Below are positions 36,842-47,518 of a DNA stretch of 64,000 nt, piece by piece. The notes below the pieces were generated by a model. The model made no database searches. It had not been told where the DNA came from and saw only the letters and a list, made by a program, of their open reading frames with translations. How positions within the stretch are numbered: position 1 is the stretch's first letter; every line of letters begins with the position of its first letter. The stretch is from Leishmania martiniquensis (Eukaryota; Euglenozoa; Kinetoplastea; Trypanosomatida; Trypanosomatidae): the NCBI RefSeq assembly GCF_017916325.1, contig NC_090159.1, positions 477,501 through 541,500 on the forward strand, read 5' to 3'. The translations under genes were made by a program, and so were the position numbers.

Positions 36842-39800
36842 ATGAAGCGATCCACCACAGTGCTGCAGCCCGCGCCGGCGAACGCGCAGCGGCTGAGCAT
36901 AGTGAAGAGAGTACAGAGCCCGACAATTAGCAGCAACAGGCACATGAGCCTTGAGAGGACCGCGTCGATGCCGACCACTGTGGGCGTCACGACCACAACC
37001 GCTGCCAGCGCATCCCCTCCAACGCCGTCGCGCTGTCGTGGTGGGTCGGAGGGGAGCAGAAACGGCTCGCACTCGCCGAAGCGGTCAGACTTCTTGAGCA
37101 TGCTCACACCGCGCACACTGAATGCGCCCGTGCGGAGGGCCGCAGCGGCAGTGACGCCACCGCCACAGCTGCCGAAGTTGCCCTACGATTCATCATCGAG
37201 CCCTCGTCTGATTCCTTTCGCCTTGAACACCCCATTTCGTGAGACGCTGTCAAGAAGGCGCACGCAACACATTCCTGCACTGTCGAGGAGTGTGCCTCCG
37301 CGAAGCGCCACGGTCGCCGTCGCCACCGCCGCGAGCCCTTCCGGCTCGCCGCGCTACGCAAGTACCCATGACCTTCGCCAAGTGCATCGCGTCACTCCTA
37401 AAGGTTTCTCCCCGGCGCGGAGCTCAGCTCAGAAGCTTGCGCCGTCGGCAGCAGCGTTGCCAAGCGTGTCCCCTTTGGAAGGAAATGTCAGTGACAAAAA
37501 GGCAGGCTTAGAGGCGGCGAATGGTGTTGCGCCACGAAGCACGCTGGCGGCACCGTCGACAGTAGCGGCGGCGGTGGGTGCCGTAGCAAAGCAGCAGACA
37601 GCCGCAGATGCGAGTGCTGAGGCGGTGGCTCGGCACGGCAGAGGAGCTCCCCCGACACTGATACCGACAAAGGCATCCCAGCAGTGTCTCTTGCGGGCAC
37701 GCGAGGACACTGTAGCGGACATCGAGAGCGCCGCAGCGGTGGCGGATGCGTTGCTTCGGGAAGAGGATCTGCCCGCCGCCACCAGTGCGCGCTCACCGCT
37801 CTTCCGACAGGAATCGAGCATGGCGACGCACCCTCTCACCTCCGGTGCAGCCAGCCGAAAAAGCAGCGAGTGGTCGTCTGAGCACACAAACCGGTCTGCC
37901 GCTCTGGGGGCATCCGACACGACGCTCGCGCCCTCCGTGACGTCACGTCGCCCCACATGGTTAGAGAATGTGGACGGCGAAGACATTGCCGTCACGGACG
38001 AGGGGATCATGCCTGTCTCGGCAGCGGCCAGCCTCACCTACGCGCCCACGGGCGGCTCCTCTGCGGCGCTGCGCGCCATTGCGCCAGTGAATACGACACC
38101 GCGGGCAGACGGAACGGCGGCAGCTCCCGAGCGTGCTGCCATGAAGTGTGCAAAGAAGAGTTCAGAGACGAAGTCGGCGTCTGCGAGCTCCGCCGCGGTC
38201 ACCGACGGAGGGGGGCCCGGCAACGGCCAAGGGAGGTGCTCGGGGGTCACGGCGGCTATCGGCGCCAAGGCAGAGCGGCGCTCACTCACGCTGAGGCCAA
38301 CCTCGCAGATGAAGTCGCGCGACGCAACCGGAGGCGCCGTTCCCGCTGCATCATCTCTGGCCCCCCACTCTCCCCCTCAAACTCCTCACCGACCAACCAC
38401 GGTGGCGGTGGGTGCCTCTCCGCGGACACCCAAGTCGTCACCGAGTAGAGGCAAGAAGGCTCGCTCAGCACCCACGCAGGCGGCAGCCTCCCCAAGCGGG
38501 GATGCTGACGGGCTTCGGGGTGGGCTGCCGCTGAGTGGCACACCCGCGACTGGAGCTCCTGCAGTTCCTGCTATTGCCGCCGCAGCCGCAGCGGCATCGG
38601 CTGCGCCCTCTGCGTCTTTGCCCGCGAGCGAGGCTCACGGCCATCGCGCGGCCGCGATCCTAAGCGAAACGCTCTCAGTCGTGCGGCCGATGGCGCCAGT
38701 CGTGCACGTGCGCATAAGACCAGTGCTGCCGTCCATTGGGGAGAGCTGCAATAGCCGCCGCGTCTACTTCCTCGATCACGAGAACGTCATGGTGACGCGC
38801 AGTCGCCCGCGTACCACCACCGCCAATGCCCTTTCCACCATGCCACCCCCATCCTTGGCGGAGGCCGCGACGACCCGACGCAGCGCTACACATGGGCAAG
38901 CCGTGCCTGCGCTGCAGCTATCAAACCTCGACTCGCGCACGCTGAGATCCTTGGGCACCAGAAATTCAGCTGCCACTTCCAACGGCGCAGCGGAGACAGC
39001 GGATGGCGGCACCAGGGATACAGTACCCGCGCCATCAGCAGACGCGCCCTGCCCCGCGGTGATCACGGCAGCTTCCGCCCCGATGAAGGCGGCGGCCCCC
39101 TCGTGCTACTACGCCGGTGACCTGGCGTTGCTGCGTTCGCCTGTGGCCGCTGATAGCTCGCTGGCGTCGAAGGCCTCCATTGCGGCTGCTGGTGCCACCG
39201 TGACCCGTGGCGCCGAGGTAGGCGTCCTCCACGGCGTCTCCTCGAACGGCAGCTCCGCATCGGAGAGACTGCTGCCCCTCTCTTTCTTGCCACCTCCACC
39301 ACTGGCGGTGCATCACAACCGAACCATTAGCTGGACGAGCCAGGGTAGCGAGGAGCACTCGCCCAGCAGCCGCTTGTCTTGCGGGTCGCCGTCGACGTCT
39401 GCGCCACCACAGCAGCTTGGTCTCGGCTTGCCGTGCGGCGGCGCTGGAGCTACCGCGGCCTTCAGCACTGGTGCCAGCGCCCCACGCTCGCGTCCCTGGC
39501 TGACGACGTTCAAACCATTCTCAGAGGACGAGACGCCGTCACTTTTTACGACGCCCCGAGAGCTGCGGGAGACCGGTACCTCGGCGGGCTTGTGTGCCAC
39601 GGGCACCAGCCCACGCGTCCGCAGTGGCGGGGCGGCAGGTGGCAAGAGAGGTACCCCAGAGCCGCAGCGCCGGGTCAGAGGCACAGGCCTGGAGCGGAGG
39701 CCGCGCTACCACGGCGGCTCACTCTCGGCGGCATCTCTCACCACCACTCAGCCCACTAAACGCAGAAGCTCCGGGGCCACCACTCCCGCTGCGGCCACTC

Positions 39801-42800
39801 TGCGCAAGGTCGCCACCACCTCTGCCCCGTCCCCCACCAGCACGCGCCGGCGTGGGTCGCGCTCGATCCTCGGCGCATCCGTGAGCGTGTCGGCCATGTC
39901 GATATCGACGATGCCCAAGGCCAGTGGGGGCGCCACCAACGGCATGAAACTGGCCGAAGCAGATGCGGATACTGAGACAGAGGAGACGCAGCAGCACGAT
40001 AGGCAGCAGCATTGGGAGCAGCCGCAGTTCGGCAACAACGGCGTATCCGCGTCCAGCGCTGCCACGGGCGCGGAGCAGCACTACAGCTTTGAGTTCGTGC
40101 ACGACGAGGAGGCCACACAGACGGACGTTTTCGAAGAAAGCGTCTTGCGCTTTGCCGACGAGGCGCTGCTTGCCCAAAACGTCGCCATAATCTGCTACGG
40201 CCCCACAGGTAGCGGAAAGACCTACAGCATGATGGGGAACCAACTCCAGTCACCCTCCCCGACTCTGGCGTCGTCCGGCTCAACGTCTCTTCCGGCGAGC
40301 AGCGAAAAGAGGCGCCGCAGCAGGGGTGCCAGCGCCTCGAACGCACCATCGCCCCCGCAGCCCGACTCGCGCGGTCACACACCACACGACCGCGCGAGCG
40401 CCGTCGAGACTCAAGGACGGGTCATCGATGAGGACACAGCTGCGGCAACTGGGAGAAGTACGGAGAGGGACGCGCGCGCTGTGGAGGGCGATGTAGAGAG
40501 CGACGGCACTGGCTGTGCGCGGCCTTGCTCAGGTTGGCAGTACGACTACGCGGGGCACACATCGAAGGGGGGAGGCGGCTCCGCTCCCGGTGCAGCGCGG
40601 CGCAGCCACCAACGCTACCCTCACAGCGGCGGCTCTGGGGGGCCTCTCTTGACGTCGTCAACGATGAAGCTCGATTCCGCTGCGGCGACCGGGAGCATGA
40701 CGGAGATGGGTATCCTACCGCGGCTGGTTCACACACTGCTGGAGCGGCGCGGGGAGGCCATTACGATTCGGCGAGATCCCGAGAGGGAGATGACAGGCCG
40801 CAACGCGAACGGCTTACCATCGACTCCGCGACCGGCGGCAACGCCGAAGCGCGCTGGTAGTCTCTCGCTGACCCTTCGAGATCTCACCTTCTACGGTATC
40901 GAGTTGTATATGGATGAGCTGTGTGACTTGCTCGATCCTGGAAAGCGGCCGATTCAAGCCTTCAGCGATACAGGTGGCTTGGAGGTGCTGTGCCAGCGCA
41001 TCAACAAGGCCCGCGACTACCGCATTCGCAGCAGCCGTGGAGGGGCCAGCTACAGTGCCACGCACAGTGCCCGCGCTGGCGGCGGAATGCCTATCACGTC
41101 TCTGGCCGACCTACGCCGTGCATATCGCCTAGCGCACGGTAACCGTGTCACGGCACGCCACGCGAAAAATGACATGAGCTCCCGCTCTCACGCTATATTT
41201 CTGCTGCAGCTCGACTTTGACCTGATCGAGTCGACCGGCACCCTCTGCAACGAGAGGGATGGCAAGGCGCCCTCGGCGACGCCACCGCTCCCGTCGGAGC
41301 GCGTGCCGCGCGTGCATTCGTATGTCGCCATGGTAGACCTGGCCGGCTGCGAGCGAGTGAAGCAGACGAAGGTGGAGGGGGCCGCGTTGCGCGAGGCGCA
41401 GTACATCAACAAGTCTCTCTCAGCCCTCTCGTCTGTGGTACTCTCGCTCCTCCGCCACAGCGCCCATGTGCCTTACCGCGACTCTAAGCTGACGCGACTG
41501 CTGCGGCCCTGTCTCGAGAGCGGCCGCGTGCTCACGCTCGTCCACGTAGCACCGTGCTCGAGTGCGGAGGCGGTCAATACTCTGAAGTTCGCTGACCAAA
41601 TCCGCCACATTCACATTCCCACCCACGCTCTGACCCCGACGCTGTCAAGGCACCGCGAGCTGCTGGATGTGTTTGCTGATCTCATTGACCCAATGCAGGG
41701 GCAGTGGGAGGCGCAGGTGCGTCAGGCACAGCTGCAGGTGAACCGGCTTTGCGCCGACTTACGACTGTCGTACTTCTCGCGCTCCGTTGGTGCCGCGCTG
41801 CATCGTGCGCCCTCCGGGGACTCGCTGGCCAGCGACGTTGTCAGCGAGCTGTCAGCGTTGTCGGAGGTGGACGATCTCACATCCGTTTCCTCGGCCGACG
41901 CGAGCCAAGAGGAGGGCCCACCACCACTGGCGGAGGACGCCACGGAGGCGGAGAAGCGCCGCTTCGCCCTGCGCACACTAATGCACCGATTTATGAAGCC
42001 CATCCAATCACATCAGCGGGCGACCATGCGAGACGCCGTGCGGGCGATCCACCGTCACGAGGAGCAGAGGGTGCTGGCTCACCGTCGGCAGCTGCAGGAG
42101 CGCGTTGATGAGCTTCAGGCGACGCTGCAGCAGCTGACAACTCTGAACGCGAAGCTGGCGAAGGAGAACAGTACACCACTCCCGCGGGATCCACAGGCGC
42201 TAGAGCTGAGTCGCCGCATCCGGGAGAGTACTGAGGAGCTGGGGGAGTACACCAAAGAGCAGGCAACTCTTGTCTCCCTCATCACTGCCCTGCGGCAGCG
42301 CCTTGCCGCGCAGGATGACCTGGAGGCGGCGGTGGATGAGCAGCTACACAAGGTGCAGCAGCGCACCGAGCAGGCCATGCGAACCCTCTCTGCCGCTGTC
42401 GCCGCGCACCCGCCTGGTGGCCCACCTGCCGGTAAGGGGGCGGCGATGCCCAAGGAGCCGACGCTGCCGACTGAGTCTCCGAGCGCGACCGCGCTGGTGA
42501 TGAACACGAAGGACGACCCGGAGCTGCGCGACATCGCACATCAGCAGCTTTCCTTGGCGAAGGAGCTCGCAGCTTTACGACTGGAAACGGCGTGCTTCGA
42601 AATCGGGACTGGGCTGTGGGAGGGTCTGTGGGCTCGCGCTATGCGCAAAGAAATTGTCACAGCCATGGAGGTGGAGATCTTTGCGATGGAGCGCATTCTG
42701 CTGGATAGCCACGCGCTGTCCATCATGATGATGCCGGGCAATGCCGATGTGGACGGCGAGGGAGCGCGCGTTGAGGATGGCGAGGCGGACCTCTCCTCTT

Positions 42801-45800
42801 TACCCCTGCGCCTGCAGCTCGCCACATACCCAGACCACCCGCTGGGCCCCGTCAAGCGAGATGAGTGCGGCACCGGCGCCACTACACTCGAGCACCCAGT
42901 CGCTGCGCCACAGATCCATTGCTCACCAGAGCCGTCGCCCCCGAGCTCAGGGCATGAGCCGCCGTCGTGCACTCCAAGCCCAACGCGACAAGCGCGTCAG
43001 GGCAGCTGCAAGCACGGCGGGGCCACGCCGGGCGACGGGCGCAGTGAATGTGCGGCAGCGCAAGTGAGCTCAAGAAAGGAGAAGGGAGGCGTGGCGGGGC
43101 TGCCCAATCTTTTAGTGCCGCAGCGCACGCGTCGCGACCGCGCAGTCGACCTCACTGCCACCACCACCAGTGAGAAGTCCCTCAGCTCTGTGACAGAGCC
43201 GCTCAGTGCCGTTTCGTTGAGCAGTGATGGCCCACGCCTGCGCACTGCGTCAGGTGCTGCTGGTGGTGGTGGTGTTGCCGCACCCGCGTCGTCGCGACGC
43301 AGAGGGCTCCATGGGTGGATGCCAAACCCTCTGACGGTGCTAGCGACGAATGGGCTGCAGAAACAGCTCCAACACCCTTTGCCGTCTGTCTCGTCCCCAA
43401 AGGCGTCGTGCAACAACACCGATGGCGCGTCTGTGTTAGCCGCGCTCCTGCCTCTATCCCTTACTGGTTCCTACGAGGAGGAGCAGTCGATGCAGGAGGC
43501 CTGCCTGCGATTGCTTTTACGTGAGGGCGTTCCGTGTGAGGTGTGCTGCTTGGGTGAGTCGGCCAGCCACACTCTTCAGCACTACATTCTGCCGAGCAGC
43601 GCCGATGCACCCCTGGCGGAGGAGTCGGCGCAGGAGGAGCCGACAGCAAACTCGTCCGCGGTGCCCGTCCGTTATCATGTCAAGGCTGTAGCGGCGGCGT
43701 CGACCTCTGGAGCCTCCGAAAAAGGTGGCGACGCCACCTCGTCCGCTCCGGTACACAAGAGCGGTAGAACAACTAGTAGGGTACGGCTGTCATCAGCGCA
43801 GCCTTGTGAGAGCGCGAGTGGGCCCAAAGTCGCGTTGTGCACCACTCGTCACGGTCGCCTGCGACTTGCGCGCCTGCCGCGCCGCCCGAACTGCTATGTA
43901 CTGGAGTTCATCTACACCCATCAAGCGCTCCCGATAGCGCCGAGACTACAGGCTGCACTGCTGGAAAGGCCGGAGGACGTGTTTCTATCGACTGCAGGCA
44001 AGACGCATCTGGAGCAGATGTTGGACGCTCTGCCGTCGGTGCAAGGCACGGCAGGTCGGGGTGGTGGGGCTGGCAGTAGCGGCAGCACTGCCGTTCGACC
44101 ACAAGGCCCAGTGCGCGAGCACCGCCTGTTCTCGATTCCCCTGTTCGAGCCTACCCTGCACTTGCATGTGCATGTGCTGGAGGAGGGCATCCCGAACGCG
44201 ACGACACCAGTGGCGGCGACTGTGGGCCTGCCAAGCGGCGCCGACGCTCCCGATATCGCCGGCGCCTCTCCGCAAGGCTCCACTCATCACAAAGAATCTG
44301 CCACATCTCTCCCCGCGTTGTGCATTGCTCGGCGGCTGGAGAGTGGGCCACAGCTTGTGGTAGAGGTACGCGGCGTGCCGCAGACAACCTCGACGTGCCG
44401 TCCGGCGCTCTCTGCAGATCCGAAGAAGGCACCGAGGCTCAGCCAGCAGCAGCAGCAGAAGCCCCACTCGCCGCACCAGGCGGTTGCCAGGGCGTGCCCA
44501 ACGACCGGGCCGAGCCTCCACGGTGAGAAGCCTCAGCGTGCAATTGGCCACAACCCTTCTCGACCTTCGTTGTCCCAGAGTGGTGCAAGACCATCAGCGC
44601 CTCCGTCCCCATCAGGGGCTGATGCGGCAGCCTGGAGCGATGTCGTGCTGGCGAAGCGTCTCAGCAGCGGCGGGGAGCTGATGCTGCCGTCCTCATGCAT
44701 TCTGGCAAACACGGGCTGCTGCTCGCTGGTGCTACGCTTTCCTCCTCCATTCTCCGCCTCCCCTGCGTCACGGGTGGAGAGCGTGGAGGCGGTGATTGGG
44801 GCGCTCTGCGGCATCCTGCGCCCCTCCCTGACAGCGCCGGAGGTGCGGGCATCGCTGTCGTCGTCTCCGTCCAAGCGGACTAGTAGCGCGCGATGCCGTC
44901 TTTCCGGTTCTCCCCGCTCCAACTCCACAGGTGGCGTAGAGAGGGCTGGCAATGGCACTCTGGGCCAACGACGTTGTAGCGTATCGCGGTCGCCATTGCA
45001 ATGTGGGCGCGCGCCGCACGAGCTGGAGGTGATAAACTATGTTCACGTCCCGCACACCATGTTCCTGGCCTCTGCCAGTGACACCCGAACTAACTCAGCG
45101 AGGGCAGCGAGCTTGGGAGAGGGCGCAAAGAGTCTCGGCAATGGACCTCACACCCTCGGACGTCCAAGGGCGTCGCTGGACACCGCGGCTTTTCCGGACT
45201 CGATCACCTCACCGACTGCACGCAGCGATTCACTGGACGGCCAGAGGGCGATGGGCGAAGGTGTTCTGGGGGACACCCTGCAAAGCAGCTGCAGCCCTGC
45301 GCATAGAAACTGCTCCGCTGCCGCCAAACTACCCGGCGCATTTCTGCCACAGCACACCGCCTCCTTGAATGGTGTGCTGAAGCCTTTCCGCGGCCATTCG
45401 CCGTCAGCTGCTCCAGCAGCGCCGTTGATGGACCAGCAAAAGGGCGCAACGCTGCAGGTGCAGTTTTACTGGATACCGACGCCCCTCGACCTCGAGCCGC
45501 CCGGCCTGGGTGTGGACCGCAAGAATAGCGTCCACCGAGGCCATGGCCTAGCGAATGATGGTGGGGGCGATGATGGAGCGGCAAAGCAGCGCGGGGTGAG
45601 TTCGGGGCGGCGCATCAGTGGCATCAGCCGCTTCTCTCGCCCCAGCGCACTTACCGCAGCGGCTACTGCCGCAGAGTCCGCAGAGACTGGGGTCGATCGT
45701 CTGGTGCGACTGCAGGTGTTGGCCGCGCTCTCTGTCCTGGCTCAGCTGTCCTGCGTTTTCGTTGATGGCCACCCTCTCAGCGGTGTCGCGAGTGACACTG

Positions 45801-46735
45801 AAGGCACTGCTGTCTCCTTCCCGGGCTCGACACTCACAGGAAGCTTCGGTGCGCATGATGCACGGAGGCCATCGACACTGGAGCGAGGCGGCCGTCCACG
45901 GAGGCGGTCAGAGACTGACGCCGCGCGTTTCTGTGACGCTGTCGCCGTCGCTTCCCTTCTGAGGCAGCTCGACACGTACCGTCATCGGATCCGTCGCCTC
46001 TTCCGTCAGCAGCTGTACGACGCCAAGGACATCAATGGTGATGCCATGGTGCCACCCGCACCACAGTCGTGGCTCACTGGCGAGCTTGGGCGGGGCGCTT
46101 ACCTGCGTGAAGTGCAGGAAGAGGTGAAGTGCGCAGTCGAGCTTCCAGTGTCCACTGTTTTTGGCAGCATTGGCGGCGGTGCGGCGCCGTCGCTGACGCC
46201 ACCAGACCAGCACCCAAAAAATGATGCCCGCGGCACGCATGCAGCGCTGTTGGAGCCCGAGGGCGGCGACGCTTCGCCCAACGTGCATGTTACTGTCGCC
46301 GAAGCGCGGCAGGCATGCGCGACAACGGTGCCGTGGACTGTGTGGCAGTGGGCCTATCGGTGGTCTCGGCTGCGTCGGCTTTTGCGGGGGCCCTCAGCCC
46401 ACTGCGTGGGCAGTGGCGATGCTCACGGCACGAGCCGGCCTTCTCTTAGCCAAGCAGAGGCGGCCGCGGCGTGGCTGCCTGTGGCAGCTCGAAATGGCCA
46501 CGGTGCAGCGTCACCGATCGAGGCATCATCGCCTCTCCTCGCGTCCGGCTCCCCGACTGGCTCGCCGACCTTCGCCACCGCCTCCTCCTCGAGCTCTGAT
46601 GAGGGGTTCGTGATGGAGAGCGATTGGCTCACGGAAGCGAAGCTCGCTGCACGTCCAACGCGTGTGTGGCTGCCAGAAGTGCTGAATGCAACGGTGCCAT
46701 CATACTTGGAGAACTGCGCCTTTGCAGGCCTATAG
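36842..46735 (+). CDS. giant kinesin with an interrupted motor domain, 3297 aa
   Basis: A kinesin motor starts near residue 620 (HVRIRP) and ends near 1590 (FADQIRHIHI). The nucleotide-binding elements are intact: P-loop GPTGSGKT (1120-1127), switch I NDMSSRSH (1443-1450) and switch II DLAGCE (1499-1504). The microtubule-binding SALSSVV and HVPYRDSKLTRLL segments are present. A typical motor is ~340 residues; this one spans ~970 because Ser/Ala/Pro-rich insertions lie between the first strand and the P-loop region (~445 aa) and between the P-loop and the next conserved helix (~150 aa). A ~620-residue disordered N-terminal extension precedes the motor. Downstream are coiled-coil segments (~1720-1830), then ~1450 residues of low-complexity and possibly folded islands. 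The start is the first in-frame ATG after the pyrimidine leader. Cargo and subfamily cannot be assigned. Confidence 0.88.
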   Translation: MKRSTTVLQPAPANAQRLSIVKRVQSPTISSNRHMSLERTASMPTTVGVTTTTAASASPPTPSRCRGGSEGSRNGSHSPKRSDFLSMLTPRTLNAPVRRAAAAVTPPPQLPKLPYDSSSSPRLIPFALNTPFRETLSRRRTQHIPALSRSVPPRSATVAVATAASPSGSPRYASTHDLRQVHRVTPKGFSPARSSAQKLAPSAAALPSVSPLEGNVSDKKAGLEAANGVAPRSTLAAPSTVAAAVGAVAKQQTAADASAEAVARHGRGAPPTLIPTKASQQCLLRAREDTVADIESAAAVADALLREEDLPAATSARSPLFRQESSMATHPLTSGAASRKSSEWSSEHTNRSAALGASDTTLAPSVTSRRPTWLENVDGEDIAVTDEGIMPVSAAASLTYAPTGGSSAALRAIAPVNTTPRADGTAAAPERAAMKCAKKSSETKSASASSAAVTDGGGPGNGQGRCSGVTAAIGAKAERRSLTLRPTSQMKSRDATGGAVPAASSLAPHSPPQTPHRPTTVAVGASPRTPKSSPSRGKKARSAPTQAAASPSGDADGLRGGLPLSGTPATGAPAVPAIAAAAAAASAAPSASLPASEAHGHRAAAILSETLSVVRPMAPVVHVRIRPVLPSIGESCNSRRVYFLDHENVMVTRSRPRTTTANALSTMPPPSLAEAATTRRSATHGQAVPALQLSNLDSRTLRSLGTRNSAATSNGAAETADGGTRDTVPAPSADAPCPAVITAASAPMKAAAPSCYYAGDLALLRSPVAADSSLASKASIAAAGATVTRGAEVGVLHGVSSNGSSASERLLPLSFLPPPPLAVHHNRTISWTSQGSEEHSPSSRLSCGSPSTSAPPQQLGLGLPCGGAGATAAFSTGASAPRSRPWLTTFKPFSEDETPSLFTTPRELRETGTSAGLCATGTSPRVRSGGAAGGKRGTPEPQRRVRGTGLERRPRYHGGSLSAASLTTTQPTKRRSSGATTPAAATLRKVATTSAPSPTSTRRRGSRSILGASVSVSAMSISTMPKASGGATNGMKLAEADADTETEETQQHDRQQHWEQPQFGNNGVSASSAATGAEQHYSFEFVHDEEATQTDVFEESVLRFADEALLAQNVAIICYGPTGSGKTYSMMGNQLQSPSPTLASSGSTSLPASSEKRRRSRGASASNAPSPPQPDSRGHTPHDRASAVETQGRVIDEDTAAATGRSTERDARAVEGDVESDGTGCARPCSGWQYDYAGHTSKGGGGSAPGAARRSHQRYPHSGGSGGPLLTSSTMKLDSAAATGSMTEMGILPRLVHTLLERRGEAITIRRDPEREMTGRNANGLPSTPRPAATPKRAGSLSLTLRDLTFYGIELYMDELCDLLDPGKRPIQAFSDTGGLEVLCQRINKARDYRIRSSRGGASYSATHSARAGGGMPITSLADLRRAYRLAHGNRVTARHAKNDMSSRSHAIFLLQLDFDLIESTGTLCNERDGKAPSATPPLPSERVPRVHSYVAMVDLAGCERVKQTKVEGAALREAQYINKSLSALSSVVLSLLRHSAHVPYRDSKLTRLLRPCLESGRVLTLVHVAPCSSAEAVNTLKFADQIRHIHIPTHALTPTLSRHRELLDVFADLIDPMQGQWEAQVRQAQLQVNRLCADLRLSYFSRSVGAALHRAPSGDSLASDVVSELSALSEVDDLTSVSSADASQEEGPPPLAEDATEAEKRRFALRTLMHRFMKPIQSHQRATMRDAVRAIHRHEEQRVLAHRRQLQERVDELQATLQQLTTLNAKLAKENSTPLPRDPQALELSRRIRESTEELGEYTKEQATLVSLITALRQRLAAQDDLEAAVDEQLHKVQQRTEQAMRTLSAAVAAHPPGGPPAGKGAAMPKEPTLPTESPSATALVMNTKDDPELRDIAHQQLSLAKELAALRLETACFEIGTGLWEGLWARAMRKEIVTAMEVEIFAMERILLDSHALSIMMMPGNADVDGEGARVEDGEADLSSLPLRLQLATYPDHPLGPVKRDECGTGATTLEHPVAAPQIHCSPEPSPPSSGHEPPSCTPSPTRQARQGSCKHGGATPGDGRSECAAAQVSSRKEKGGVAGLPNLLVPQRTRRDRAVDLTATTTSEKSLSSVTEPLSAVSLSSDGPRLRTASGAAGGGGVAAPASSRRRGLHGWMPNPLTVLATNGLQKQLQHPLPSVSSPKASCNNTDGASVLAALLPLSLTGSYEEEQSMQEACLRLLLREGVPCEVCCLGESASHTLQHYILPSSADAPLAEESAQEEPTANSSAVPVRYHVKAVAAASTSGASEKGGDATSSAPVHKSGRTTSRVRLSSAQPCESASGPKVALCTTRHGRLRLARLPRRPNCYVLEFIYTHQALPIAPRLQAALLERPEDVFLSTAGKTHLEQMLDALPSVQGTAGRGGGAGSSGSTAVRPQGPVREHRLFSIPLFEPTLHLHVHVLEEGIPNATTPVAATVGLPSGADAPDIAGASPQGSTHHKESATSLPALCIARRLESGPQLVVEVRGVPQTTSTCRPALSADPKKAPRLSQQQQQKPHSPHQAVARACPTTGPSLHGEKPQRAIGHNPSRPSLSQSGARPSAPPSPSGADAAAWSDVVLAKRLSSGGELMLPSSCILANTGCCSLVLRFPPPFSASPASRVESVEAVIGALCGILRPSLTAPEVRASLSSSPSKRTSSARCRLSGSPRSNSTGGVERAGNGTLGQRRCSVSRSPLQCGRAPHELEVINYVHVPHTMFLASASDTRTNSARAASLGEGAKSLGNGPHTLGRPRASLDTAAFPDSITSPTARSDSLDGQRAMGEGVLGDTLQSSCSPAHRNCSAAAKLPGAFLPQHTASLNGVLKPFRGHSPSAAPAAPLMDQQKGATLQVQFYWIPTPLDLEPPGLGVDRKNSVHRGHGLANDGGGDDGAAKQRGVSSGRRISGISRFSRPSALTAAATAAESAETGVDRLVRLQVLAALSVLAQLSCVFVDGHPLSGVASDTEGTAVSFPGSTLTGSFGAHDARRPSTLERGGRPRRRSETDAARFCDAVAVASLLRQLDTYRHRIRRLFRQQLYDAKDINGDAMVPPAPQSWLTGELGRGAYLREVQEEVKCAVELPVSTVFGSIGGGAAPSLTPPDQHPKNDARGTHAALLEPEGGDASPNVHVTVAEARQACATTVPWTVWQWAYRWSRLRRLLRGPSAHCVGSGDAHGTSRPSLSQAEAAAAWLPVAARNGHGAASPIEASSPLLASGSPTGSPTFATASSSSSDEGFVMESDWLTEAKLAARPTRVWLPEVLNATVPSYLENCAFAGL

Positions 46736-47518
46736 GTGAGGCTTAGAATGGGAAGGTGTCTCGTCCTGGGGCGTGTGTGTGTGAGAGTAAGGGGCGCAGG
46801 ATACTGACACGGAGGGTGACTTGACGTGTGCGCAGATGCGCTTGTGCGTCGTATGCTGGTGAGAGGGTGTGCCGACTTACCGGGTGTCCGAAAGCAGACC
46901 GGGGTCGCTACTCAAAACCGCCCAGTGCTTGCCCGCCTTCTCTTCCTCTTGTATGGTCGTCCATCTGTTGTGACGTGTGTGTGTGTGTGCTGTGTGTGTG
47001 ACGTTGACGAAGGAAAAAGGCCTCGACACGACTGATTGCGCTTTTTCTGCCTTTCTGTCCCTTCCCTCGCGTGCCCGGGCATGGCGCGTATGCGTGTCAG
47101 CGACGACGACAGCACCTCCCGCGCCCCTCATTGCTGCGCCGTGCCAAGCGATCGTTGCATACGCGCACGCGCTTTTTTTTTGCCCGCGTGCATGAGGAGC
47201 TCATACACGCAGAGCGAGAGGGGGAAGGTGGCGTGACCGAGACGGCGCTCATCCTTCCACTCTTTCCATGGAGCCCCTCCCCCCCGGCCCCTTGCCACGG
47301 CTGAGCACTGCGTTTCTCGCTGCTCGGCTTGCTTTTTCTTACGGCATCATGCAGCTTTCACCCTTCCCCTCCCCACCTCCCCACCTCCCCGAAGGTACAT
47401 ACGCCTGTATACAGACGAAGTGACGGCACGGCGCACACGGCTTCTGCATCCTGTCCCTTCCGGCAAGTCTCTTGCGCCGGCCTCCTCTCGGGCCCCGCAA
47501 GTGGGGCGCCGTGGTGTC
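46736..47518. other. intergenic region
   Basis: No gene is supported. It has a GT repeat (46975-47000), a T-run (47171-47178) and a pyrimidine segment ending in GCAG (AG at 47353-47354). The next gene's frame is open from 47420, but that codon is GTG. Confidence 0.5.
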
